A DNA stretch of 64,000 nt from Helianthus annuus. Taxonomy: Eukaryota; Streptophyta; Magnoliopsida; Asterales; Asteraceae. The stretch spans positions 3,939,770 through 4,003,769 of the forward strand of contig NC_035439.2 in NCBI RefSeq assembly GCF_002127325.2. The letters are read 5' to 3'. A program made the position numbers and the translations under genes. The notes beneath the pieces are model-generated. The model was given only the letters and a program-made list of their open reading frames with translations, was not told the DNA's origin and searched no databases. Of this stretch, positions 34,194 through 48,000 are shown piece after piece (positions within the stretch are counted from its first letter, which is position 1; every line of letters begins with the position of its first letter).

Positions 34194-34972
34194 TAGGGGT
34201 GTCCAAAGTGCTCGACGCTCGAAGATCGTTCGACGATCGTTCGAAAAAGCTCGGAAATTTGCTCGTTCGATTTCTTGCTCGGTTAAAACCGAGCCGAGCA
34301 GCTCGGTTCGGTTTAAAAACGAACCGAGCACGAGCATAGGTACGCTCGCTCGTCGCTCGTTCGGTTTCGATCGAATTTATTATTATTTTATATATATATA
34401 TTATATTTATTAAATATATATATTATAATTATTAAATATAATAAACATGTAATATATCCAGCCCCTAGAATCCTCATATCTTCAGTTCAAAAAACAGAAA
34501 GAAAACCGTAATCTCTTTCAACTCTTCAGTTCAAAAAAAAAAAAAAACAGAGGGGAGTTTTATGGGTTTCAATTGATGTTACTGTATCAAATTTTATGTT
34601 TTGAATTCAATTTTTGATTGAAGATGTCTGGAATGACTTCAACGCGTGTTTTTGAAGTTATTTTGCATTTTAGATGTTCTTAAACATTAAACATTTGGAT
34701 GACATTTTGTGTTTATATTGTGGGACTTTTTATGTTTGTATTTTGTGAAATTGTTAAAGTGTGTGTGAGACATATAAGTTGGTGAATTTTGGTGAATGAA
34801 TGGCTGTGTAGGAATGCTAAATAAAACTGAGTAAAAGCGAACCGAACCGAGCGGCTCGGTTCTAAACCGAACCGAGCACGAGCATAAGATTTCTGCTCGA
34901 TTTCCTAAATCCGAACCGAACCGAGCACGAGCAGACCTCCGTTCGGTTCGGTTCGGCTCATGAACACCCCTA
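34194..34972. mobile_element. Non-autonomous hAT element inside integrase A
   Basis: It begins TAGGGGTGTCCA and ends TGAACACCCCTA (inverted termini). The 8-bp duplication GTTCAGCT flanks it (34186-34193 and 34973-34980), as for hAT transposons. Both ends carry many GAACCGAGC / GCTCGGTTC subterminal words, likely transposase-binding repeats. The 779-bp body has no transposase. Confidence 0.92.
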
Positions 34973-34980
34973 GTTCAGCT

Positions 34981-35384
34981 TAGTCTATGGGTCTAAAGCA
35001 GTCATTCCAGCAGAAATCTGGCTGCCATCTCCACGAATGCTCTCAATGAACTCAATCAACAATGAAAAAGAAAGGAGGATTGATCTGGACCTCCTAGAAG
35101 AACAGAGAGAGATGGCAGCAATCAACGAGGACAAGTACAAAACGAAGCTGGAAAAATACTACAACTCCAGAGTCCGAGTCTGCACTTTCAATCCAGGAGA
35201 TTACGTCCTAAGAGACAATGAAGCTTCCAACGCAAAAAAAACCCGGAAAACTGGCTCTCAAATGGGAAGGCCCATATGTCATCGATGCAGTGCTCGGCAA
35301 GGGAGCTTACAAACTACGCACCATCAACGACAAAGAGGTTCCGCGAACCTGGAACGCTCAGCAACTCAGAAAATGCTACATGTA
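34981..35384 (+). pseudogene. Integrase C-terminus of element A, frameshifted
   Basis: The frame resumes after the hAT duplication, with the usual Lys/Glu-rich helix (EEQREMAAINEDKYKTKLEK) and FNPGDYVL. A run of eight A at 35234-35241 then shifts the frame. In the shifted frame the conserved KWEGPY and a C-terminal KCYM stop (TAA 35382-35384) follow. The slip in the A run is probably a post-insertion mutation. Confidence 0.8.
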
Positions 35385-36040
35385 AAACAACTATGTAATT
35401 GCAAAGGCCGAATCGCCAACACATTTACTATAATACAAGAAGTGTTTGGCTACTTTTATTTCTTGCAAATTTCTTGTCACTACTGCATTTATTACTTTGG
35501 GCGTACACGAAAACATCAACGGCTCGACCATAGGAAACATTGTAGACCTCCAAGGCTCGTCACAACCAAGTGCACAGCCGGGTCAGAAACACAACCAAAG
35601 CCTACAAAACGCCAAAACAAAACTTCGTGCCCACATAAACACGAAAATATCGATAGCAAGGTGATTAAACATTGTAATGCTCCCAAAGCTGAACACAGCT
35701 GAGCCCACACAATAACCTGCAACTCGATCACTTTGTAGTCACGAACCTACTCGCGCGCAAACACGACAAAATACGCATTGTAGTTAACACAATATAACCT
35801 GTCAGCGCCATCATTCATTTGTGACACCTAATCAAAGTAATTGAACATGCACAGATTATGACGATAACAAAATTCGCATAACCAAAGCTAGGTAACAACA
35901 TAGACAAATGATATACCAAAACCCAGAAGAGTAGTTGTTCATAAACGTAACAAGTAAATAAATTGAAATTGTTTAAACAGGTTATCAAAATTACAAGGCC
36001 GCCCCAGGCCATACGCGGCTCGCAGACCGGAATCCACCAT
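35385..36040. other. Spacer of element A between pol and the antisense gene
   Basis: Non-coding on both strands as far as I can tell. The stop of pol and the stop of the antisense gene converge on this interval. Confidence 0.5.
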
Positions 36041-39000
36041 TTAAGAATGGCTGGTACCAGCACTGTCACACCCCGATTTCCACGTGTCTCACCGGTGGGC
36101 CCGGTGGGGGATTACCGTGACGATGTTGGCAACAATATAGTCAAACCACACAATTATATAATGCACAGCGGAAGCATAAGATAAATATATAAATTTCAAC
36201 CTCTGATCGTAATATCAAAATGTATTACAGGGGTTGAATATATCCACAGCGGATCGTAAGTAAACATAAAGTATTGTTCCATCAGATACTGCAATCAAGC
36301 TTGCGAGGCTTATCCCGACGCTAGGGAGCTAATACCAGCCAATTTACGTTTAGGTACCTGCACTTAATCTTTTTGGGGAAAATACGTCAGTTTACACTGG
36401 TAAATACATTCAACTGACACATTTGAAAATGTTTAGTAAAATTGATTTGAATGCATAGGGCACAAACTCTTTTATAACTTGGGAAAATTCATAATGATCT
36501 TGTGAACGTTTTACATGTTCTTTTATGCGTTCAGTAGCCCGGGTCGTGCCGGGTTAAAGATTTATAGACACACCACGTTTGCGTAAAACCGTAGTACAAA
36601 AACCAACGGCTACGTCTTTTAATTTTAATGTCGACACTTTATACCGGGTGTACGCCTACACCGGGATGTCGATGGTCGTGGCCATTTCGTAAAATGATGC
36701 CAAGGATATCCGGGACAACGGTCATTAAACCCCCCAAAGGCTTATAAGCAACAAAACTGTTTAAATGAGCCAATCATATTTAATCAATTAACCACCTAAG
36801 CGATGGAATTATATAATGCTCAATCAAGCGGTATTAATATACCGTAACCCAAGCCCATATAGGGGAAATAAGTTAAAGTATTTACCTTTGCAAGTATAAA
36901 CCCTTAATTTAGATCAAGTCACCGATAGCTTTTACTGGGGCTCCTAATCTGGAACGAAGGTTTTAATTAACCTCTTAGAATCCTAACGGTCCTTGTATTA
37001 GCCGTAGCTTAAACCGGTTGATTCCGATATATAGATATGGTTAATTCGCACGAAAAGGCGAAAACCGAGAATGGAGTATGATTTGGACCCAACAAGTTCA
37101 GTGACTTGTTCTATATGGGTTTATAGTTCATACTCTGGATTTTGGGGTTCAAATAATATAATTTGACCCATATCGGCTATTGCACGAAAACTAGTTCCAT
37201 GAGCCGTACCGTGTGCGCAAATAGGCGAAACGGTTAACCATAAGTGTCCTACGCTTATTTCCTAAGTCAATATGCCTTAAAAGTATTTTGGTATCAGTAG
37301 GATACCTTCCGTAATGCCCGTAACGAGTTTAAGTTTATATTATGCCCCGTAGGGGCTTTTCGGTCATTTTAAAGACTTTAAAAGGGCTTTTCGAGTTCTA
37401 CAGGAAATCTGAGTTTCCCGAACAGCTTATAAAGCTTAAAATACTTTATTTATTATTTAAAACCAGTAGCAACTGGAATCGGGTCAAAAGACCTTGTAGA
37501 ACTCCCGTTTTGGCCAAAAAGGGCATATTTAGTATTTACCGAACCGTAGCCATAACCGCAGGTTATGAGCAAGGTAAAAATTATTAAAAATCTTTAAAAT
37601 TCCCAAAATATTATTTTACCACAGTGGGTAAAAGTTTTGGTGACGAAAACTTGGGTTAGATGGGCGTTATGCTAATTGCGCCGTTAATTACAAAACTTTC
37701 TTAAAAGTGCGCCTTTTAGCATAACTCTCATTCTAGGCCTCGGATTGACGTGAAACTTTAAGGACATGCTTATAATTTAATAAGCAAGGTTTTGGTCCGT
37801 TCACGTGTCCGAAATACTCGTTTTAATTTTAAAAGGCCGTTACGGTCAACTTTTAGGCGAATGACGGAAATACGTAAAAGACTCGGATAACTCATGAACC
37901 GACCACAGAGGCGTATACCAACATGTGACCTGGTCCTAAGAGAGTCCTAAGGTATTTTTATACCTCACTAAAACGGGTCAGAACTGAAGTCAAAGCAAAA
38001 GTCAAACTTATGCGACTTTCGGCTCCGAACCGGTTCTATATAGTAAATGATCGATTCAAACGAGCGCAAACAGGTTTATATACTTATTATCATATTTATG
38101 ATTGTCAAAACAGGTTCCATAACATATATATTACAGATTATGCATAAATCGCTAAAATAGCTTTCTGTTGACTTTTTAACCGCACGTTTGACTCGACATT
38201 TGACATAGTTAGAGTGGTGATCAGGGGGAACCATTTTAGAGGTTTATTACCCACATAAATACCAACTCATAACCACTTTTGATTCGTCATAAGACTGAAC
38301 CATTACTGATTTATTGTAAAGTCAAACCGTAGTTACGACGGTTTGGTTCTTAGCCATTTACTAAGGAAATGTGACACCACAAAGGGTTAGATCACTTACA
38401 GAAGTTGTGTTCTTGCTTATGGAGCAGAGAAAGATGCTAGAGAGCTCCTTAGAATGATCAGAGATGTAGTTTTGAGTTGTGTGAATGTTATGAGCCAATG
38501 TAGCTTATTTATAGTGCTCAAGAGCCTTCAAGATCATTACACAACAGTCTACAATTGATTATGGATCATGGGCAGGTGTCCCTAAGTGGTATGGGTCGTG
38601 TAGGGGGCACCCATGCTCCATTAATTGGTTGTTTGATCGTTCAAAAGCTCCAAAAGGCAAGAAACTACAACTTTCTGCATCTGGGCACTTCACGCGGCCC
38701 GCATGGGAGTTCCCATGCACTTTAACGCGGGTCGCTTGAGTTTAAGAAATCAGGCGCGTATTTGAGGTGGCTCGCGGCCCGCCTCAACTTAACCATAACC
38801 TTCACGCGGGTCGCGAGAGGTTAAGATTTCAGAATTTTAAAATCTTTTGTTATGATTACAGAATCTGGCCATTAATAACGAAATCTTTCATAATGATTTA
38901 CCTGACCTTTCGGGTTTGAAGGGGTAACTTTGCGGTTTGGTCCTCGGTTATTTACCGATAGGGGCCTCGTGTTATTTACCCGCATTATTAAGTCCCCGGT

Positions 39001-42000
39001 TTATTTATTAATTATATTGGAAAGCCTTAACTTTCACTGTTGACGCTTTTAACCCTTCTTCTACGAATTCGATCGTAACTTTCTCGTTTCATATCGAAAC
39101 TTCGCGAAATTCATATATATTATTTTAGTGAGGGTATAATACCGTTACAAAGTCTTTGGAACGTTAAAGGGTCACTCAGAGGTATTATTAAACATGTTGA
39201 CACAGTTAACCCCTGTAGTTTGTAATCTCCCACTTTCTTCCGCGTTTTGTTTTTGTACGATCTATAATTTATTCGTTTGAAGGTTTAAGCATTATTTAGG
39301 GATACTATACAGTATACTTTCAAGGTTTGTCAAAATTAGTCCTTTATTTATTATAGATGCCACGTGTAAACAAATGACACGTGTTAACACATCATTGGAC
39401 ACAAAAATTCGAGGTGTTACAAGCACCTCCTGCCGCATCCGCACCATCTCCAAGAGCCTTCTTCAACCTAGAAACACCATCAGCTTTCTTGGCTAACTTT
39501 TCTGCAGCCTTCACAACAGCAAACTCCAAGGACGGGAACGCCTTCCGTTTCGCAGCATAGTTACCATCACAATCTTCCTTGTAAAGCTCAAAATGGTAAT
39601 CTTTTTCCTTATTAGCAACCGCAACCTTACCCTCGGAATAACCGTATTTTCGACCACTATTGTATCCCGCCTGTCCCAATTCATACATGTAAGTGGCAAG
39701 GTCCGGGGAATTCACAATACGATCAGCAAGCTGCACAAAGCAAACCCTAGGATCAAAAAGACATTACCAAATATAACAAAGACAAAAATAAAGAAGGAAA
39801 GCTTACCAAGGATACACCACGAGAAAGCAACCATTTACTGTCAGCAGACGCCTCCTCAGCAAGGAATTCAGAAGCTCGACACTCGGCAGTCTTCTCGTCA
39901 AGAAGGCGCTGTGCAGCCTCACACTCAGACGCCTTCTCCTTTGCAAGGAGCTCCAACTTATCAATCCGGTCAACATACTCCTTCTCCTTCTTCTCAGCCG
40001 CCAGACGCGCCTTGTTAGCTTCTTCTGCTAACTCCTTCTTTTCATTTAACAAGCGTATAACCGCATCACGTTGAGATTGCATCTCAGCATTGGTATGCTC
40101 ACATGCGGCTTCTGATGTGTGTAAAATACAACATATAAATCACATCAATTAAGGCATAAAACTAACCCTTTTTAAGTACTAATGTTGGAAAAAGAGTGTT
40201 TTTGTCTTCCTTTTGTATTTTCAGGATGAAATGAGCTCAAATTCACAAAAGAAGCAAAAAGACAACTAATTCTAGCATAAATACAAGGAAAGGAATAAAA
40301 GTAGACTGCCCGGACCCTCAACGGCATCCTCCAAAGCAAAAAAAGAGAGAACAGAAGCCTGAACACGCCCCGTGCTCAGCCAGCACGGGGCCGTGCCCAA
40401 GAAGCAGCATAAAAGACAAACTTGTAGAAGCTTCTATTGCCCACCACGGGGCCGTGTCCAGTGAGCACGGGGGCGTGGTGAAAGTACAGCAGGCGCATTA
40501 ATTGTAATTGCGAATTACAATTAATGAGGAGAGAGAGTGTCAGACGGGCACGGGGGCGTGTCCAGCGGACACGGGGCCGTGCCCAGCCTTCTGTTCAGCC
40601 TATAAATAGGAGTGCTTGGCTTCATTCCATCTGATCCCTTGGCACACCACCTCTCTCACACTTCATCCACCACCCACCACCACCATAACACCATCATCCA
40701 CCACCATCATCCACCACCATCATCCATTGTCCATCGTAGAGTGTGTGAGTCGTCTCGAGATCCAAGATTGATCGTAAGAGTTCTTGACAATCAAGGCCAT
40801 GTTTGCCTAAGTCTCTTACATCACTTGGTGAAGACAAGTGTTTAGTATAATACTTTTTATCTTTAATCTTTTGCACTTTTTATTTGGTTTTGTATTAATG
40901 ACTTTAATAACTAGTTGCTTATGTTGAAGGTGATCTTTCCTTATCGTTTGTCCGTGGTGTCTTGGCATTATTTTACTGTCTATATAAAATAAAAGATTTT
41001 CACCATTCATATCTCCACGGTCTATATGGAGGTATGTTGGCTACCTGGTCGGGGGTTAAGGGAACGGTTCGGTAAGGGTCTTGCCCTTGTTCAGCGTTTA
41101 GAGGTCCTGCTTGGGACCTGGGTCAAATTTAGTAGGATCTCCTTCAATGCCCATAGGTATTGGATGGCGGGGATCCAAACTCTTTGACCCCCTCATAAGT
41201 TAACTACTATTAATACTATAACCCGGCTATTTAGGACTGTATCCCTGCTGACTCAGACTACTTAGCCGAGGGTAACGTCACCGCCGAAAGCGGGGCCTAC
41301 CATAATTTGCATTAATAACTTAATTCATTATCTTCCAATAATCCAACCCTTTAGGATTGTATCCTTGCTGACTCAAACTACTGGGTTGAGGGTAACGTCG
41401 CCTTCAAAAGAGGGGCCTACTACAATAACTAAAGATAATCTCTTAAACAAGTGCAAAAGTGCGAAAATAATCAAAGGTTATACTAATACACGAGTCGGAT
41501 CCAAGTGATTCATCTTGTCTATCTGTTTTTATTTTATTTTATTTTTCAGCATTTAGTTAGTTTTTATTTTCTTAGTTTAAAAATATTTTTCTCACTTTTT
41601 TTATTTGATTAGACGTTGAGGATAAACCGGTATTAAAAGCTCTTGTGTCCTTGGACGACCTCGGTATCTTACCAACACTATACTACGTCCACGATGGGTG
41701 CACTTGCCCATATGTGTGTTTAGTGTTAGTGAATATCGTGTTTTATAAATTTAAAACTTGGCTAAAAGGTGTAAAAAGGGCTTAATTATATATCTAAATT
41801 ATATTACACTACACACGCATCAAGTTTTTGGCGCCGCTGCCGGGGACACAAGGATTTTAAGGAAGCTTAAAATCGACGGCCTAATCAGTTTTTCAAAACC
41901 TTTTCAAAACGCGCACACATTTTTCTGCATTTTAGTTTAGTTTGCATTTACAGTAGCCTGAACACGGGGCCGTGCTCGCTGAACACGCCCCCGTGCTGCA

Positions 42001-45000
42001 TATTTTTAGTTAGATACCCAGATACAGAGTCTGAACACGGGGCCGTGCTCGCTGAACACGCCCCCGTGTCCAACGTGACCAGTAACTTTAATTAAAACGC
42101 CCAGATACAGATCCTGACCACGGGGCCGTGTTCACCAGACACGGGGCCGTGTCCAGCTTCTGTTTCCGTCTTTATTTTTGTTTTCTGGTCCCGAGACTCA
42201 GTTGTGGTCCGTTGAGTGATTCTTATGGATCAATACTCAAGAGGTTACAACTACACCTATGATGAGGATGATTATAGGGGTAATTATTGCACTAATTGTC
42301 GTAACGCACGCTCGGTTCAATATAACAACTCATATCAACCATCCAATTCGTACAACCATTATGAGGAGCCCAGGTAAGAGCCATCAACTTCATACACATC
42401 CTATGAAGACCAAAGGTATGAACCTCCTCCCTCATACTCATATTTTGATGAACCAAGGTATGAGCCTTCATAATCATACTTTGAAGATTCAAGGTATGAG
42501 CCACCACCTTCATACTCTTATTATGAGGAACCATGGCGTGAACAACCCACCTCATATGAGTACTATGAAGAACAAAGTTTCGACCCTTATCCATCATATA
42601 CTTACAATGAAGAACAATGGTGTGAACCATCTACTTCATATGAGTACTATGAGGAGCCAAGGATCGAACAACCGGATTCAAGCTTTGAGGATCCAAATTC
42701 TTTTTCTCTCACCGAAGTGACCAATAGGATATTAGAACACATTAAAACTGAAAGAATCTCGCGCAAGGGAAGAGGAATCCCGCGCAAGAGAAGAATTAAA
42801 TTGTAATAATAACGTAGAGATAGTTGAAAATGTAAAAATGGAAGAACAAGAAAGTGAAAAACCGACACATGAGTTAAACAATGAAAAAGGTGAGTCCGAT
42901 AATGTTAAAAATCATGAAGAGTCTAATTTTGAAGAAATTACTCTCTTGTCGCCCACTTTCGAAAATCATTGTTTAGTAACCCCTCATGCCACGTTTTTAA
43001 AAGAGTTAAACACTAGTGCTAAAATCAAAGACTTAGTAAGTGTTAAGTTAACTAATGATCAAACTTCGCTAATAAAAGAAGACCATTTTGAAATTAACAT
43101 TACACCGGTTCCATGTTTCTTTCAAAATTCATTTATTAGTAATATCACCATCGATAAAGATCTTTGTGTTAACATAATGCCTAACTACATTTTTGAGAAA
43201 TTAAGTATTAGTGACTTTACTCCACTTCAAATACCCATTTTTCTATCCGATCGAAAAGTGATAAAATCAATCGGTGTAGTTGAAGATGTTTTGGTTCAAA
43301 CAAATCAAATGGTAATCCCAACCGACTTCGTCATCCTTGATGACGCCCCTCTAGTCTTGGGAAAACCTTTTGTACAAACTCATAAAGCATTGAAAAACCG
43401 GAAATTCAACAATCTACCTCTTCAGTTAGGGGCATTCAAAAGGAGCATAGATCTTGAGCGTTCAATGAAATATCCTTTTGGCAATAATGACCCCCTAATT
43501 GAAGATGAAGCTGAACCACCCGATACAACTAAAGAAGATGACCACTTTGTCGAGAAAGAGATAGCCATAGAACAAACCTTTAAGGTTCTTAATCTAGATG
43601 AGCCACAAAATACGGCGTCTTCTAAAGACCCGCCCATTGAGCTCAAAGAACTTCCTAAAGGTTTGGAATATGCTTTCCTAGGCAAAGATGGTAGTTTACC
43701 TGTAATTATTTCATCTAAATTAAGTAACATAGAAAAAGAGAAATTAGTTAATCTACTTAAAAAACACAAAAACGCGATCGCTTGGAAGATTGTAGATATT
43801 AAAGGAATAAGCCCTTCCATGTGCACGCACAAAATTTTAATGAATGATGACTACAAAACAGTAATTCAACCACAACGCAGAGTGAATCCCAATGTTCAAG
43901 AAGTGGTTAAAAATGAAGTCATCAAGCTGCTTGACGCCGGACTAATCTACCCTATCTCCGATAGTCCGTGGGTAAGTCCCGTCCAAGTAGTCCCAAAGAA
44001 AGGAGGCATGACGGTAATAACTAATGAGAAAAATGAATTAATACCAACGAGAACCGTCACAGCATGGAGAGTTTGTATAGATTATAGGCGATTAAATGAA
44101 GCAACAAGGAAAGACCACTTTCATTTACCTTTCATTGATCAAATGTTAGAACGAATATCCGGTCATAGATTTTATTGTTTCTTATATGGTTTTTCAGGTT
44201 ACTTTCAAATACCGATAGCACCAGAAGACCAAGAGAAAACAACTTTCACATGTCCCTACGGAACTTTCGCATATCGACGCATGCCATTCGGTCTATGTAA
44301 TGCGCCTGCAACATTCCAACGTTGTATGGTAGCCATTTTCCATGATATGATAGAAAAGACAATGGAAGTCTTCATGGACGACTTTTCCATCTTTGGAGAC
44401 TCATATGACCAATGCCTCGATAATCTTGAACGAATGCTATCCCGATGTGAGGAAACTAACCTCGCCCTTAACTGGGAAAAATGCCATTTCATGGTAACAG
44501 AGGGAATAGTACTCGGTCACAAAATCTCAAGCGAAGGAATGGAAGTTGATCGAGCAAAAATAGAAACTATTTCTTGATTACCTCCACCATCCTCCGTAAG
44601 AGCAATCAGAAGTTTCGTAGGGCATGCCGGATTTTATAGAAGGTTTATCAAGGACTTTTCAAAAATTTCAAGACCTCTAACAAAATTACTTGAAAAAGAT
44701 GCACCATTCATCTTTGACAAGGAATGCAATCAAGCATTTCTGACCCTCAAAGAAATGCTAGTCAATGCACCTATCATGATAGCACCCGATTGGAAATTTC
44801 CTTTCGAAATCATGTGTGATGCAAGTGACTTTGCTGTTGGAGCAGTCTTGGGACAAAGAAAAGAAAAGCATTTTCACCCAATCTATTATGCTAGTAAAAC
44901 GCTTAATGATGCACAAGAAAATTATACAACTACAGAAAAAGAATTACTAGCAGTGGTGTTTGCTTTTGATAAATTCCGTTCTTACCTTGTTCTTTCTAAA

Positions 45001-48000
45001 ACTGTAGTCTATACAGACCATGCAGCCATCAGGTACCTCTTCAAGAAACAAGACGCAAAACCCCGTTTGATCAGATGGATTCTACTCCTCCAAGAATTCG
45101 ACATCGAAATCAAGGACAAAAGAGGAGCAGAAAACACTGCTGCAGATCATCTCTCATGCCTAGAAGACCCAGCTTTGGAAACGACCAGGGACGAGCAAAT
45201 CAACGAGAAATTTCCCACAGAATCCTTGGAGATAATGGAGAGTAGACAAGAGCCATGGTATGCCGACTATGCTAATTACCTAGCTAGCGGTATAGTCACC
45301 AAAGGATGGCCACATCATCAAAGAAAGAAATTCTTTGCTGATGTAAAGCATTACTTTTGGGAAGACCCCTATCTTTTCAAAATGTGTGCCGACCAGCTCA
45401 TCCGAAGGTGTGTCCATGGTAATGAAGCACGAAGAATTCTCCGTCATTGTCATGAAGGTCCATACGGAGGACATCATGGTGCCGCAAGTACCGCGCGAAA
45501 GGTATTTGATTCAGGATTTTACTGGCCAACCATTTACAAGGATGCACAAAACCTTGTAAAGACATGTGATGCCTGCCAAAGATCAGGTAATATTTCTTCC
45601 AAAAACGAAATGCCTCAAAATGGCATTCTCGTTTGTAAAATCTTTGATGTGTGGGGACTCGATTTCATGGGACCTTTCCGGCCGTCAAAAGGAAACAAAT
45701 ATATACTTGTGGCAGTCGATTACTTGTCCAAATGGGCGGAGGCCGAGGCTCTTCCAACAAATGATGGAAGAGTAGTGGTAAAATTTCTGAAAAAACTGTT
45801 TTCCCGCTTCGGGACACCAAAAGCTTTGATAAGTGATAGAGGTACCCATTTTTGCAATCATCAACTCGAAAAAATATTAACAAGGTATGGGGTCTATCAC
45901 CGGGTCTCAACAGCGTATCACCCTCAAACAAATGGGCAAGCCGAAGTGACTAATCGAGGTTTAAAAAGAATACTTGAAAAAACCGTAGGACTAAATAAAA
46001 AGGAATGGGCCGACAAATTAGACGATGCTTTATGGGCCTTTCGAACTGCTTATAAAACCACTATAGGCACAACCCCATATAAGCTCGTCTATGGAAAAAG
46101 TTGTCACTTGCCAGTAGAAATAGCTCACAAAGCCTACTGGGCAATAAAAAATGTGAACTTAGATTTAGAAACTGCCGGTAAAAATCGATTTTGTCAAATA
46201 AATGAATTAGACGAACTAAGGAATTATGCATATTCTAACTCCGAAATTTATAAGGAAAGAATGAAAAATTTACATGATAAATATATTAAATCTAATGAAT
46301 TTCGGGTAGGAGATCAGGTTCTATTGTTTAATTCACGACTTCGATTATTTCCTGGTAAGCTAAAATCTAGATGGTCAGGACCTTTTTCCGTCACCCATGT
46401 TTTTCCGCACGGTGCAGTAGAAATTAAAACTCGAAATAGGATACCATTTAAAGTCAGTGGCCAACGGCTAAAACTCTACCGAGGATCCATTGAGGATGAG
46501 GAAGAGGAGATCTCACTTCAAACGGTTAACGAATAAACTCGTACCCGACATGTTACGAACAGGCAAGTGTACGTTTAAAAACCGGTAAGTCTTCTAACCA
46601 TTTTCGGAAATAAAGGGGCATGCACACGAAAAAAAAAATTCAAAAATTTTGCTCGGCACGGGGCCGTGTCGAGGGAACTGTCGGGATAAAACCCTCTTTT
46701 CATAACAGTTACCTCATTCCACACGCCCCGTATTGCCGAAAACGCTCTGGTTCCAGGCGATTTTCCGCAGATTTCCGACGTCACTACCACGTTTAACAAC
46801 ATCAAGGTATGATTCTATCATCTTTAGTAGTTAGATTAGTTACTTGCATGTAGTTAAAACATCAAAAATTGGGGAAAAATCTAGGGTTCTTCGTGTTCAT
46901 CCGGATCGAACTTCAAATTTTTGATGCAATCTGTTAGAAGTAGTTTAGATTAGTGTAGTAGAAAGTAAATAAACATGAATTGTTGATAGATTCGTTCGAT
47001 TTCCCACTAAAACCCCAAACCCTTGTTTTTGAACCAAAAAAGACAAAATTGGAAGGGTAAACGGTTTGTTTTGGGAAAAACGACACTTAGGGTTTCATTT
47101 TCGGGGGAAACCGCTGCTATTGGGCTAAAAATTTTCAGGTTTTCGAAACCGGGACGAAAAATGAACTTTTTGGGTTACAGACGCCTGGACACGGGGCCGT
47201 GTCCGCTGAACACGGGGCCGTGTCCAGCCCGCTGTTTGCATTTTCGTTACAAATCTCTTTGTTTCGTACTAACTTCTAGTGTATTCTTTCAGATGTCAAA
47301 GTTCACAAGGTTCAACGCAAGCGAACTTGATGCTAAGGCGCGGTATGAGATACTCCAAACAAGACCGGAGGAGTACCCTAGGCGGGCATGTACAGACTTG
47401 TTAACCATGGTGAACCAACTGGACCGATTCAACAACATCGTGACAGGGCCACTAGCAGTTGCATTGAACACCCGGCTTCGGTCGGTGCATCAATGCACAA
47501 TGGAGTTTTACAGTACTTTCGCTTTCAACTCGAGGTGTGACCCATTTGACAATGAGGGGGTCACATTTCGATGTGGAGGGACAACGTACTCAATCTCCAT
47601 GGCACAGTTTGGATCTATAATAGGGCTATACGGTGAAGAGGAATCGGGAAATGAAGAGAATACTGGGGGACTACGAGACTTGGATGAAACCGAACGTCAA
47701 GCCGCATGGGCTCAAATAGGTGAAGGAATCTACAACCCTAGCAGCACTAAGAGTACCAAACTTAGGGACCCGCTATACCGCTACATTCATAGGCTCCTCA
47801 CTTACTCGCTGAACCAGCGTCACGACAGTAGTGGCGTTGTGGGGTTGAAAGATTTGGTTGTCCTTCACTGCATCCACAACCGAAAGCCTCTCGATGTTCC
47901 ATATCTCCTGTTGCGAAACATGCATCTCAACCGCCTTGCTAGAGCTCCAACACCTATCTTCTTTGGGGGATGGGTGTACCGTCTTTTCAAGCACTTCACG

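Larger units (their letters stand above)
40113..41822 (+). mobile_element. 5' LTR of element G
   Basis: 1710 bp, TGATGTGTGTAAAATACAAC to ACACACGCATCA. U3 holds six CACGGGGCCGTG-type palindromes, a 29-bp palindrome (40497-40525) and the TATA box at 40601. Confidence 0.95.

Noticed and set aside
42259..42720. His/Met-rich frame of 153 residues as a gene
   Set aside because: It is the wrong frame of the Tyr/Glu/Pro-rich gag-position sequence that starts at 42225.
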